From the NCBI RefSeq assembly GCF_023091155.1, contig NZ_JAHWXK010000001.1, forward strand, positions 1,054,001 through 1,118,000: 64,000 nucleotides of DNA, read 5' to 3'. This document shows positions 46,069-54,469 of the stretch, piece by piece (the first letter of the stretch is position 1; each line of letters begins with the position of its first letter). The DNA comes from Microbacterium sufflavum (GTDB lineage Bacteria; Actinomycetota; Actinomycetes; Actinomycetales; Microbacteriaceae). The notes beneath the pieces were generated by a model that saw only the letters and a program-made list of their open reading frames with translations, was not told where the DNA came from and did no database searches. The translations under genes were made by a program, and so were the position numbers.

Positions 46069-46422
46069 ATGAAGAAGCGCACTGCATCCTTGCTGGCGGG
46101 TCTGCTGGCAGTCGGCATCGTGGCCGGAGGAACCGTGTCCGCGAGCGCCCACGACCTGGGCTACGGCTGGGCCGCAAGCTCCAAGGTGGAAGGAGCGGCT
46201 GCTGGCGGAGGCAAGCACTGGTACGGCGTGCACGAGAACCTGAACGGGTCGAACCGTGGCAACGACAGCAGCTACTACCACGCCTCCAAGAAGCATCGGT
46301 CGAGCGTGAAGAACAGCACGGGTTCCATCGTTCGGTCTTCAGACCAGAACGGCGGAATCTGGGCCCGCGCATGGCAGCCCGGAACCGCGTTCGGCAACGA
46401 GGCCTACTGGTTCACGTACTGA
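46069..46422 (+). CDS. Lactococcin 972-family bacteriocin precursor
   Basis: 117-residue secreted peptide. The first 27 residues are a Sec signal peptide (MKKRTASLLAGLLAVGIVAG..., cleavage after ASA). The mature 90-residue part ends with the Lcn972 pattern: a GGGKHWYGVHE stretch, SSYYHASKKHRSSV, and IWARAWQPGTAFGNEAYWFTY. Lcn972 of Lactococcus binds lipid II and blocks septum formation. The ribosome site is poor. An alternative GTG start at 46042 (ten residues longer) lies 7 nt after a TAAATC -10-like hexamer and would be leaderless. The next genes form a lipoprotein/ABC module in the same direction, as expected for immunity or export. Antimicrobial activity is inferred from the family. Confidence 0.88.
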   Translation: MKKRTASLLAGLLAVGIVAGGTVSASAHDLGYGWAASSKVEGAAAGGGKHWYGVHENLNGSNRGNDSSYYHASKKHRSSVKNSTGSIVRSSDQNGGIWARAWQPGTAFGNEAYWFTY

Positions 46423-46489
46423 GCTGACGCAGCCCGCCACGGTCTCTCAGCCCACCGCCACGACCGTGTCGTGTTCGCTGAACTCACAA

Positions 46490-46524
46490 GGATCGGACCG
46501 ACGACATCCACGTCGGTCCGATCC
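46490..46524 (+). terminator. Hairpin after the bacteriocin gene
   Basis: Perfect 14-bp inverted repeat GGATCGGACCGACG / CGTCGGTCCGATCC with a 7-nt loop, in the 214-bp gap between bacteriocin and lipoprotein genes. It could terminate the bacteriocin mRNA or stabilise its 3' end while letting some read-through reach the downstream genes. Confidence 0.75.
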
Positions 46525-46636
46525 GAACAGTCAGGTAGTCGTGTGAGACTCCTCGCGACTGCGATGTATTGCGGGGGCCGTTCGGCGGCCACCGCATAGC
46601 CGAAACCACGACCGGCGCCCAGTAAAGAGGTATGTG

Positions 46637-47257
46637 ATGAGAATGAAGTCCCGCTCGCTTCGGCTCGTGATGACGGCGAGCGTGCTGATGGCGCTCATGA
46701 CAGGGTGCAGTGCGGGAGAGGCACCCGACTCATCGAGTTCAACCGAGGCGGAAAGCACCGCAGGGGTGCCGGCTTTTCAAGGAAACTTCGCCGCCGAGTA
46801 CCAAGAGGCGTGGAAGAAGAGCAAGACAGACGACGTAAAGGCGATCCTCGAGGATGAGCAGATCACGGACCAGGAATGGTCGCAGGTACTGAAAACGCTT
46901 GAGACGTGCCTCGACGACAACGGCATCTCCCTGACGGAGTACAAGGCCAACGGGAGCTACGAGGTGAACGCTGGTGGGATGGATGGCGAGATCGCCAATC
47001 AGAGAATGGGCGGGTGTGAAGAGGAAAGCGGCGAGGCCTGGGTCGGGTACCTCTATCGTTCCCAGACGTCCAACCCGGAGAACGTTCCCGCGACCCAGCT
47101 GCTCACCGAGTGCCTGATCCGCAACAAGGCTGTTCCCGCGTCCTACACGGAGGAGCAGTACCTCGAGGACGCCCCGAACCTGGCGTTCCCCTTCACCGAT
47201 GAACACGGCTTCGCGATCTTCGAAGCGTGCAACGCGGACTTCTCCTTCAACAAATGA
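46637..47257 (+). CDS. Lipoprotein of the lactococcin-972 locus (possible immunity factor)
   Basis: 206-residue lipoprotein: signal peptide with lipobox LMTGC at about residues 21-25, a serine-rich linker, then a soluble domain with four conserved-looking cysteines (LETCLDDNG, MGGCEEE, LTECLIRN, FEACNAD). The AAGAGG ribosome site favours ATG 46637 over the neighbouring GTG and ATG. I do not recognise the domain. Its stop overlaps the adaptor gene start by 4 bp. Its regular cysteine spacing is like that of the lipoprotein at 53340-54242, which also sits beside an adaptor/ABC pair. Immunity is a guess from context. Confidence 0.8.
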   Translation: MRMKSRSLRLVMTASVLMALMTGCSAGEAPDSSSSTEAESTAGVPAFQGNFAAEYQEAWKKSKTDDVKAILEDEQITDQEWSQVLKTLETCLDDNGISLTEYKANGSYEVNAGGMDGEIANQRMGGCEEESGEAWVGYLYRSQTSNPENVPATQLLTECLIRNKAVPASYTEEQYLEDAPNLAFPFTDEHGFAIFEACNADFSFNK

Positions 47258-48294
47258 GAGGTTCCGTCTCCTCGAGCTTGACGATCGTCGGGTGCACGCT
47301 CGTCGTGGGCGCGGCGCTCGGCATCGGCCTGGCCTATTCGCTTCTGACCGCGAACACCCCGGGCACATTGAAGGGTGAGGACGAACTCTCCACCATCGCC
47401 GTGACGATGCAGGAGTTCGATGATCCGCGAAGCGTCGAACTCACGGCGGAGATCTTGCCGCCGATGAGTATCGCGGTGAACCGCCCCGGAACCGTGACGT
47501 CGTGGGCGTGTACCCGGGGGACGACCTTGAGCTCGGCAACGTCGTCTGTGGCGGTCGATGGCGTCAACCTGCTCAGCCTCTCGACCTCTGTACCCCTGTG
47601 GCGGGATCTCGTTCCCGGAGACAAAGGACAGGACGTGCGGGCGCTCGAAGAGGAACTCGTTCGTCTGGGGCAACCTGCCAACGTCGACTCCGCACTCTCG
47701 CGCGACGAGATGAGAACGCTGACCACGCTCGCGAAGACCGTCGGCGTCGAGCTCGACGGGGCTCTGACACGAGACCTCGTCGTCTGGCTCCCCTCTCCCG
47801 CCGTGACGGTGGAGAAATGTGACGCGCAGTTGAGTGGCTCCGTGGCGCCGGGCGGCTCACTCGCCACGGTCGACTCCGGGGTCGTCATCTCTGCGGTGTC
47901 GCTCCCCGAAGGCCGGCTTCCCGGCGCACGGTATCTGGATCTCCTCCCGGAGCCGGTAGCGCTGGGCGATGCGGGCGAACTGCCGCCCGAGGTGACCAGC
48001 GACGCCGTCCGCAACACCGATGCTTTCCGGGAAGCGGCAAGCGCATCCCCGGAGGCAACGTCGCTGACCCTCAAAGGCACGGTGGTTCTGCAGACACCTG
48101 TTCAGGTCGCGGCCATCCCCGCAACTGCTGTCATGACGGATTCCACGGGCTCCTCCTGCGTGTTCGTCGACAACGATCCGTTGGTCGTCACGGTGGTCGG
48201 GTCGGAATTCGGCAACTCCTTCGTCGTCTTCTCGGCAGACGAATCGCCCGCCTCGGTCGATGCGCAACCCGGCAAACGGCCGACATGCGGGTAG
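47254..48294 (+). CDS. Membrane-anchored adaptor with peptidoglycan-binding domain
   Basis: 346-residue protein: an N-terminal membrane anchor (about 7-32), a beta-rich segment, and a peptidoglycan_binding_1-like domain (LVPGDKGQDVRALEEELVRLGQ). The rest resembles the periplasmic adaptor (HlyD/MacA-like) of ABC systems, with VAAIPATAVMTDSTGSSCVFV near the end. Two cysteines near the start of the adaptor region (WACTRG, VEKCDAQ) are unusual. It overlaps the lipoprotein gene by 4 bp and the ATPase gene by 10 bp. It probably couples the ABC transporter to the cell wall. Architecture parallels the protein at 52163-53332. Confidence 0.8.
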   Translation: MRGSVSSSLTIVGCTLVVGAALGIGLAYSLLTANTPGTLKGEDELSTIAVTMQEFDDPRSVELTAEILPPMSIAVNRPGTVTSWACTRGTTLSSATSSVAVDGVNLLSLSTSVPLWRDLVPGDKGQDVRALEEELVRLGQPANVDSALSRDEMRTLTTLAKTVGVELDGALTRDLVVWLPSPAVTVEKCDAQLSGSVAPGGSLATVDSGVVISAVSLPEGRLPGARYLDLLPEPVALGDAGELPPEVTSDAVRNTDAFREAASASPEATSLTLKGTVVLQTPVQVAAIPATAVMTDSTGSSCVFVDNDPLVVTVVGSEFGNSFVVFSADESPASVDAQPGKRPTCG

Positions 48295-48905
48295 AGGTGT
48301 CGGACCTGGGACACGCGTACTCGCGTGATGCGTGGCTGTTCCGGGGGCTGTCGTACACGTTCACGCCGGGGCACATCTACGCGCTGACCGGTGCATCCGG
48401 GTCGGGGAAGAGCACGCTGATGGCGATCCTCGCGGGGTGGACCGCGCCAGCGGCCGGCCACGTGAGCATGGACGGCGTGGACTCGACCAGTTGGGTCTTC
48501 CAGAACCCCTACGGCGTGGCGAAACGAACCGCGATCGACCACGTCGCGTTCCCGTTCATCGCTTCCGGCATGCGCGCCGATGAGGCGGATGAGAGCGCCC
48601 TCGAGCTCCTCGGGCGATTCAACTTGCACGATGTCCGCGACAGACAGTTTCGCCACCTCTCGGGTGGCGAGGCGCAACGACTGATGCTGGCGCGGGCGGC
48701 GGCTTCATCACCGGACCTTCTCCTCGTCGATGAACCGACCGCGCAGCTGGATCGCGCAACCGCCCATGTCGTAAACGCTGTCCTCTCGAACGTCGCGTCC
48801 TCCCGCACCATCGTCATCGTCGCAACACACGATGAGGAGACGCGGGATGCCTGCGACATCAACCTTGACCTCGCCCAGTACTCGCCGAGGGCCTTCGCCG
48901 AATGA
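48285..48905 (+). CDS. ABC transporter ATP-binding protein (LolD/MacB type)
   Basis: 206-residue ATPase: Walker A ALTGASGSGKSTLM, a Q-loop in TSWVFQNPYG, ABC signature HLSGGEAQRLMLARA, Walker B LLLVDEPTAQLD and switch histidine in VATHDEE. It overlaps the adaptor gene (10 bp) and permease gene (4 bp). ABC ATPases of this type accompany lactococcin 972-like bacteriocins, where they are thought to serve immunity. Confidence 0.92.
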   Translation: MRVEVSDLGHAYSRDAWLFRGLSYTFTPGHIYALTGASGSGKSTLMAILAGWTAPAAGHVSMDGVDSTSWVFQNPYGVAKRTAIDHVAFPFIASGMRADEADESALELLGRFNLHDVRDRQFRHLSGGEAQRLMLARAAASSPDLLLVDEPTAQLDRATAHVVNAVLSNVASSRTIVIVATHDEETRDACDINLDLAQYSPRAFAE

Positions 48906-49972
48906 GAGCACACGCGCTGCTTCGGGAGATCATCCGCAACCTCACCTCAGGCACGTCCCGCCTCGGGGCGCTGTTCTTTATCTCAACTCTGGCCCTGACC
49001 GTCGCCGTTCTCTCCGACGTCCTCACCATCTCGCGGACGGTGGACGACGCGATCGAGTATCGCGGCTCCGGCGCGGCCGTGATGACTCTGGCGCTCCCCG
49101 GACGTATCAACGGAGCATCCTGCGATGCGCTCGCCGACACCCCGAACGTTCTCGCCGCCGGCGCGATGCGCCCGGAAGGCAAGGTGACAGCCGGAACCCT
49201 ACCTGGCGAGCCGCTCGACCTGTATACGACGACCCCTGCGTTCGCACGGGTACTTGGAGCGGAGGACGGCGGCTCTGGAGTCTATGTCAGCACGGATGTC
49301 GCCTCGAATCTCGGGTCGACTGCTCTGCCTCTGACGGCGGGCGCTCCCACGCCTGTCCGCGGCACCTACCCGTACCCGCCGGACGGTCGCCGCGCGGGCT
49401 TCGGCTGGGCGGTGCTGTCGCCGACCAGCGCAAGCGATGGGGCATTCGACGAGTGCTGGGTGCTGTCCTGGCCGCAACGGTCTGACCTCCGACAGCTGCT
49501 TCTCACCTCCGTCACGCCTGCGGCAGCTGGCGCCGCGGCCAGCGAGCAACCCATCGTCTCTCAGCTGAACACGAAGTACGGTCTCACGTTCGCTGGGTCC
49601 ACCGAGTACGAGTCTCGGATCACCCGGTACGCGCCTTACCTTGCAGCGCTGGTCGGCTTCGTCTTGTCGGCCATGGCCGTCTGGTTCCGTCGCGTAGAGA
49701 TCGCATCCAATCTGCACGCTGGCGCGAGCCGTGGAACTCTCTACCTTCAGCACCTCATCGAGAGCGTGGCCTGGTCGCTGCCCGCTGTCGCGGCGGCATG
49801 GATGGCGGGATTCCTTACGGCGACGATCACCGCGCCCACTGAGCTGCCCAGCCTGGCGCTCCGATCCGCGGAGATCGCGCTTTCCTTCTCCGTGGGCACG
49901 CTTACGGGAACGGCGTTCGGCTTCTTCCTGGTTCGTGAAGGGCGGCTCGGCCACTATGTGAAGGGCCGTTAG
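48902..49972 (+). CDS. ABC transporter permease (FtsX/MacB-like, lactococcin-972 locus)
   Basis: 356-residue permease: one membrane helix near the N-terminus (about 20-42), a large extracytoplasmic domain (about 43-235) and three C-terminal helices (YLAALVGFVLSAMAVWF, SVAWSLPAVAAAWMAGFLTATI, AEIALSFSVGTLTGTAFGFFL). This is the MacB/FtsX topology of mechanotransmission ABC systems. It is about half the length of the classic Lcn972-associated integral membrane protein. The first 14 residues are amphipathic and basic. Last gene of the locus. Confidence 0.83.
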   Translation: MRAHALLREIIRNLTSGTSRLGALFFISTLALTVAVLSDVLTISRTVDDAIEYRGSGAAVMTLALPGRINGASCDALADTPNVLAAGAMRPEGKVTAGTLPGEPLDLYTTTPAFARVLGAEDGGSGVYVSTDVASNLGSTALPLTAGAPTPVRGTYPYPPDGRRAGFGWAVLSPTSASDGAFDECWVLSWPQRSDLRQLLLTSVTPAAAGAAASEQPIVSQLNTKYGLTFAGSTEYESRITRYAPYLAALVGFVLSAMAVWFRRVEIASNLHAGASRGTLYLQHLIESVAWSLPAVAAAWMAGFLTATITAPTELPSLALRSAEIALSFSVGTLTGTAFGFFLVREGRLGHYVKGR

Positions 49973-50046
49973 CCAGCGCGAACTCTTCATGCGGAACGCA
50001 ACAAATGGTCCACTGCGCCGACCGGCTGACCTGAGAGGAGGCGGGG

Positions 50047-50220
50047 ATGGACACACGCACCGTGGGCTTCATCGCCGCCGGGACCGCGCACCCCCTCATC
50101 CACGCGAGCCGCGACCTGTTCGACGAGGCCAATCGGGCGGGGCTGGGCGGACAGGACATGATCGCGGTGATCGCCGCCTTCGATGCGCGCGCGGGTGATG
50201 CAGCGGGCGACGCACCCGCG
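50047..50220 (+). pseudogene. Internally deleted 3-hydroxyisobutyrate dehydrogenase-like gene remnant
   Basis: A strong GAGAGGAGG ribosome site precedes ATG 50047. The reading begins MDTRTVGFIAAGTA, like the N-terminal NAD-binding loop of 3-hydroxyisobutyrate/6-phosphogluconate-type dehydrogenases (TVGFIGxGxMG). It jumps directly to HPLIHASRDLFDEANRAGLG and QDMIAVIAAFD, which looks like the extreme C-terminus of the same family. The roughly 240 residues between are missing without loss of frame, and the frame then runs on antisense through the MacB gene. It marks a deletion scar between the two ABC loci. The family match is by eye. Confidence 0.6.
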
Positions 50221-50258
50221 AACGCAACACTGAGAGCGTCGCGGACTCGGGCACACGC

Positions 50259-52163
50259 TCACGAGCGCAGGGCCGCGTTCGGAAGGACCGCCCCGGCTCG
50301 CACGGCCCCGGCGATCGCGCCCAGACAGGCGATCGCGACACCGCCGCCCAAGGCGAGGAGCGCGAGTCGCACGTCGAACACCGGCGTCCACTGCCGCGCC
50401 AGCGTGACGGCCAGGATCGCCGACATCCCCAGGACCACCCCCACCAGCCCGCCGAGCACGCCGAGCAGCATCGACTCCGCCACCAGCATCGCACTCACGT
50501 GCAGCCGTCTGGCCCCCAGCGCTCGCCGCAGTCCGATCTCCGCGCGCCGCTCCGCGACCGAGCTCACCGTCGCCAGCACGATCGACAGCACGCCGCCGAC
50601 CAGTGCCACGGCCGTGAGCACCGCCAGACTCATGCCGACGCTGGCCTCCACCTTCTCGCGGGTCGCACTCGGCGCCGGCGGCTGCGACACGTCGAAGCGC
50701 TCCGGCCGGAACGCATCCAACGCCACCGGGGCCTCCGCCGCGACCTGGCCGGCAGCACCCGCACGCGTCACGAGGTAGCCCGACACCGAGCCGACGGGGG
50801 TTGCCGCGTCGGCCGCCGCGAGGATCATCGCCTTGCCCAGCAGATCCGTGCGCCGTGGCGACGACGACACGACCCCGGCCACCACGAACGTCTCCCCGTC
50901 GATGCTCACGGTGGGCGCCCGCTCGACCGGGCCGAGGCCCAGGTTCGCCGCGAGGTGCGTGCCCACCAGCACCTCGCCGGGACCGAGGGCGTCCGCCCCC
51001 TCCGCCCAGTCGACCTCGAGCCGCAGCGCGGCGACCGGATCACCGGCCGCCGCGAACACCCCCGTCTCGACCTCAGGCCGCGGCGCACCCACCCGCACCG
51101 CGTGGGTGCCGGAGTCTTCCACGACAGCGGCCGAGGTGACCCCGTTCAACTCCGTGAGCTCGGTCGCCGCAGCGTCGAGCGACGTCGTCAGCGTGGGCGA
51201 CACCCCGTCGCCCGGCGCCTGCACCGCGACCTCCCGTGCGGCGACGGTGTCGAAATCGCTCGACACCTGCACGCTCGCGGACGACGCCAGCCCCAGTGTC
51301 GTCAGTGCGAGTGCCAGGGGGACCGCGAGGGCGGCGACCAGGGCCAGGGTGCGACCAGGGCGACTCGTCACGTTGCGCCAGGCGTCGCGAACGAGGTCGC
51401 CGAATCGCACGGTCGAGGCGCGGCCCGGGGGATGCGGTCCGCTGACGGGCGGGTGGCGGCGTGCGCCGTCCTCCCCCACGGGTGCACGCCGCGACCCATC
51501 GGACACCACCCGCCCGTCCGCCACCCGCACCCGCCGGTCCGCCCGCTCGGCGACCACAGCGGAATGCGTCACCACGATCAGGGTCGTGCCCGACCGCCGC
51601 ACCTCGTCGAACAGCTCGAGCACCGCGGCACTGTTCTCCGAGTCCAGGTTTCCCGTCGGCTCGTCCGCCAGGAGGATCGGTGTCCGCGCCGCCATCGCCC
51701 GCGCGATCGCCACCCGCTGCCGCTGCCCGCCCGACAGCACGCCGGGACGGCTCTGCGCGAACTCCCCGAGCCCGACATCCTGCAGCGCGCGCAGCGCGAG
51801 CCCACGCCGCTCGTCGCGGTCCACGGCCCGATAGTGCAGCGGCAGCTCGACGTTCTCGACCACGGTGCGCCGGTCGAGCAGATGGAAGCTCTGGAAGATG
51901 TAGCCGAGCAGGTCCGATCGGGCCGCGGCAGCAGCACGATCGGAGAGCCCCGCCACATCGTCCCCGTCGATCAGGTAGCGGCCGGACGACGGACGGTCCA
52001 GGAGTCCGACGATTCCCAGCAGCGTCGACTTCCCCCCGCCGGACTCGCCCTCCACGGCCACGTACTCGCCCTGCGCGAAGACGACGTCCACCCCGTCGAG
52101 CGCCACGACCGGCGGCGTCGTCGGGAACACCCGCGAGACGCGGTCGAGCGACAGCGTCGGCAC
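50259..52163 (-). CDS. MacB-type ABC transporter, fused ATPase and permease
   Basis: 634-residue fusion. ATPase domain (about 1-225): Walker A EGESGGGKSTLLG, YIFQSFHLLD, signature LSGGQRQRVAIARA, Walker B ILLADEPTGNLD, THS switch. Membrane part: helix at about 262-290, periplasmic domain about 290-500, then three C-terminal helices with VLATVSSVAERRAEIGLRRALGARRLHV, the FtsX coupling-helix signature. MacB-like systems expel peptides or lipoproteins or transmit signals across the envelope. Its start abuts the adaptor gene's end. It converges with the dehydrogenase remnant and the lactococcin-972 locus. Confidence 0.92.
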   Translation of the reverse strand: MPTLSLDRVSRVFPTTPPVVALDGVDVVFAQGEYVAVEGESGGGKSTLLGIVGLLDRPSSGRYLIDGDDVAGLSDRAAAAARSDLLGYIFQSFHLLDRRTVVENVELPLHYRAVDRDERRGLALRALQDVGLGEFAQSRPGVLSGGQRQRVAIARAMAARTPILLADEPTGNLDSENSAAVLELFDEVRRSGTTLIVVTHSAVVAERADRRVRVADGRVVSDGSRRAPVGEDGARRHPPVSGPHPPGRASTVRFGDLVRDAWRNVTSRPGRTLALVAALAVPLALALTTLGLASSASVQVSSDFDTVAAREVAVQAPGDGVSPTLTTSLDAAATELTELNGVTSAAVVEDSGTHAVRVGAPRPEVETGVFAAAGDPVAALRLEVDWAEGADALGPGEVLVGTHLAANLGLGPVERAPTVSIDGETFVVAGVVSSSPRRTDLLGKAMILAAADAATPVGSVSGYLVTRAGAAGQVAAEAPVALDAFRPERFDVSQPPAPSATREKVEASVGMSLAVLTAVALVGGVLSIVLATVSSVAERRAEIGLRRALGARRLHVSAMLVAESMLLGVLGGLVGVVLGMSAILAVTLARQWTPVFDVRLALLALGGGVAIACLGAIAGAVRAGAVLPNAALRS

Positions 52164-53332
52164 TACTGCACCCGCACTTCGTCGCCCGCGTCGAGCTCGC
52201 CGTCGTCGACCGCCGTCACCGCACTCGTGCCGTCCAGAGCCCCCCGCTCAGAGACCGCGACCTCGACGAACCCGCCCTCCCTCGCGACGAGCACGTAGCG
52301 GCTCTCCCCGCGCGACAGGACGGCGCGGGACGGCACGAGCAGCGACTCCTCCGCCACGATCTCCCGCGTGATGCTGACGAGCCCCTCTGCTCCGGCCTGC
52401 TGCGGGCGCTGGCTCGCGTCGGTGTACGCGAACAGCACGTCGAACGAGCTCTCGCCGTCCTCGTTCTCGACCTCGACGATGCGCAGCAGCGTGAGCGCGA
52501 CCGTGGTCGAGCCCGCGAGCATCGTGGCCGACATCCCCTCCTCGAGTTGAGCGGCGACCGCCGGGACGACCGTCGCCTTGACCACGGTCTCTCCGGACGA
52601 CGTCACCACGGCCGCCTTCTCGGGCAGCGCGCCGGTCGCCGGGATCGCCAGCACCGCGGCTGGAAGCTGCGGCACCACCAGAAACGCGGCAGCGGGCGCC
52701 GACACCACCTTCGTGGACGGAGGAGCCGGCGTCGCCGGGACCACCGGAGCGGCATCGCCGTCCGTGGCATCCGCCGCCGGGTCGACCAGGGGCACCGCGT
52801 AGCCGTTCGCCCGGAACAGTCCGGCCACCGCCTCCGCGGTCGCGCGTCCGAACGCACCGTCCGCCGTGAGCGCATAGCCCGCCGCGATCAGGCCGTTCTG
52901 CAGCTGGAGGACGTCGCGCCCCGTGTCGCCCGTCTTCATGTCGCGGAAGAAGGGGAACGACCCGGGCATCGCGAACAGGGGTTGGTTGTTCACCTCCAGC
53001 AGCAGCGTCCCCGCCGAGGCCTGCTGCCCCGGTGTGACGGGAGACAGCGTCACGCTCCCGCCGCCGTCCGGCGTCGGCACCGCGGTGGAGATCTCATCGA
53101 CGTTGGCGACGGTGCCCTGGGCGTTGATCACATCGGCGAGCTGACCGCGGACCACCGTCGCGGTGATGAGGGAGGGATCGGGGGGCTGAGCGGCCGCGTC
53201 GATCTGCGCGGGAGACCGGAAGACGAGCGCCGCCGCCCATCCGCCGGCGAACAGGGCACCGGCAACCAGCACGGACGCCGTGATCAGGACGACGCGACGT
53301 GACCGGCGGGGGACGGCGGCCTCCTTCACCAT
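52163..53332 (-). CDS. HlyD/MacA-like adaptor with peptidoglycan-binding domain
   Basis: 389-residue membrane-anchored adaptor starting at ATG 53332. Basic N-terminus, one helix (about 14-35), a beta-barrel/lipoyl-like segment with GTVANVDEISTAVPTPDGGG, and an inserted peptidoglycan_binding_1 domain (MKTGDTGRDVLQLQNGLIAAGYALTADGAFG, about 140-170). C-terminal adaptor repeats follow with LLVPSRAVLSRGESRYVLV. It works with the MacB-type ABC protein just downstream. The same domain order is seen in the adaptor at 47254-48294, on the other strand. Confidence 0.85.
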   Translation of the reverse strand: MVKEAAVPRRSRRVVLITASVLVAGALFAGGWAAALVFRSPAQIDAAAQPPDPSLITATVVRGQLADVINAQGTVANVDEISTAVPTPDGGGSVTLSPVTPGQQASAGTLLLEVNNQPLFAMPGSFPFFRDMKTGDTGRDVLQLQNGLIAAGYALTADGAFGRATAEAVAGLFRANGYAVPLVDPAADATDGDAAPVVPATPAPPSTKVVSAPAAAFLVVPQLPAAVLAIPATGALPEKAAVVTSSGETVVKATVVPAVAAQLEEGMSATMLAGSTTVALTLLRIVEVENEDGESSFDVLFAYTDASQRPQQAGAEGLVSITREIVAEESLLVPSRAVLSRGESRYVLVAREGGFVEVAVSERGALDGTSAVTAVDDGELDAGDEVRVQ

Positions 53333-53339
53333 CCGGCCG

Positions 53340-54242
53340 TCACTCCGCCGTCGCGAGCTCGGCGATCGTCGCGTCGATCTCCGCCGACACCGTGGCGACC
53401 TTCGCCCGCAGCGACTCGAAGGCCTCCGCGTTCTGCTCGTACGACGCGGCCTCCCGCTCCCACAGCGCGTCGTAGAACGCCTGCTGGAAGCCCGACGACT
53501 CCCGGCAATCCACATCCTCCAGCGCGAGCCGCACCTCCTCACGCGTGATGTCGCCCGTGCTCGGGTCGTCTCCGCTGAGGGGGCTCGTGGTGAACCGTTG
53601 CCGCACCGAGTCGGACGGCATGTCGATCGGAAGGGCGGGAAGATCCTCCACACCGAGGGGCACCATGCACTCGTTCCACCGATCGGCCGCTTCCCTCACG
53701 GCCGGGTCGGCCAGGGCGCCCTCGAACGCCGACCCGACGAACATGGAGGAGAAGTTCATCATGTCGGAGGAGTACCCGGGGATCCGCCCCTGTAGCTCGG
53801 CCGAGCACTCGTCGCTCACCGCGGCGGTCGCCGCATCGAGGTCGGCGGTGCGATACGCCTCCCACGGCAGCACCTCGAGGGGCAGCGCCTCCTGCGGGAG
53901 GTGGTATCCGTACGTGCTCGCGACCTCCTCGGTCAGCGCGGAACGCGTGGTCTCGCGGCCCTCGTAGGCGCTGTCGAAGTCGACGTACGGCACCGGCAGC
54001 GGCGTGCCCTTCTCCTCCAGGCATTCGGCGATCACGAGCGCACCCGCGTAGGCGGCCTTCTTGAGCATCTTGTCGGTCAGGACGTAGGGGTCCAGCGGCA
54101 GCGTCCACGCGGAGATGTTCTTCTCCACGCTGCCCGTCGGCGTCTGTTCGGCGGCGGGGGTGTCGGAGACGCAGCCGGTGGCGGCTGCGAGAGTCGCAGC
54201 CGCCACCAGCATCGCGCCGCCGAGACGAAGGTGTTTCGACAC
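53340..54242 (-). CDS. Secreted lipoprotein upstream of the MacA/MacB pair
   Basis: 300-residue lipoprotein starting at GTG 54242 with a GGAG site at 10 nt. Signal peptide and lipobox LAAATGC (Cys about residue 24). The mature part is acidic and mostly helical, with cysteines in VIAECLEEKG, VSDECSAEL, WNECMVPLG and EDVDCRES. No recognised domain. It lies 7 bp before the adaptor gene and so probably belongs to the same operon. The pattern lipoprotein-adaptor-ABC mirrors the lactococcin-972 locus. The frame stays open about 20 codons upstream, without a plausible start signal. Confidence 0.8.
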   Translation of the reverse strand: MSKHLRLGGAMLVAAATLAAATGCVSDTPAAEQTPTGSVEKNISAWTLPLDPYVLTDKMLKKAAYAGALVIAECLEEKGTPLPVPYVDFDSAYEGRETTRSALTEEVASTYGYHLPQEALPLEVLPWEAYRTADLDAATAAVSDECSAELQGRIPGYSSDMMNFSSMFVGSAFEGALADPAVREAADRWNECMVPLGVEDLPALPIDMPSDSVRQRFTTSPLSGDDPSTGDITREEVRLALEDVDCRESSGFQQAFYDALWEREAASYEQNAEAFESLRAKVATVSAEIDATIAELATAE

Positions 54243-54427
54243 GGGTGAACGCTCCAGGGGTGAGGGGTCGATGAACTTCGCCGACGCGGGATCCCACGTG
54301 ACGCCGTACACGAGGCCCGAGTTGTTCTCGATGTTGCCGTCGCCCTGACGCCGATGTCCTTACCGCGAGCTTTCAGTGTGCGCGCGGATCGGGGCGTGCA
54401 CGGGAAGCCCTTTTGCACGAGTGCCGT

Positions 54428-54438
54428 GTTCCTTACAC
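54428..54438 (-). promoter_or_regulatory. Candidate ECF-sigma -35 element (site 1)
   Basis: GTTCCTTACAC on the + strand, GTGTAAGGAAC on the minus strand, about 190 bp upstream of the lipoprotein gene. It includes the GGAAC core typical of ECF promoters. It is also the centre of a 7-bp inverted repeat (GCCGTGT / ACACGGC). The same 11 bp recur at 56683. Confidence 0.45.
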
Positions 54439-54469
54439 GGCTTCTCCGGAGGGTCGCGACGGCCGCCTC

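Noticed and set aside
45821-46072. Open frame of 83 residues between tRNA-Leu and the bacteriocin gene
   Set aside because: Poor start signals and no domain; composition unlike protein on either strand. A GTAAGGAAC at 45882 resembles the ECF motif but a 9-mer match is expected by chance in a window this size.
50221-50778. Continuation of the dehydrogenase-like frame as a 243-residue protein
   Set aside because: Beyond about 50220 it runs antisense to the MacB-type gene and becomes low-complexity S/T/A/R sequence.
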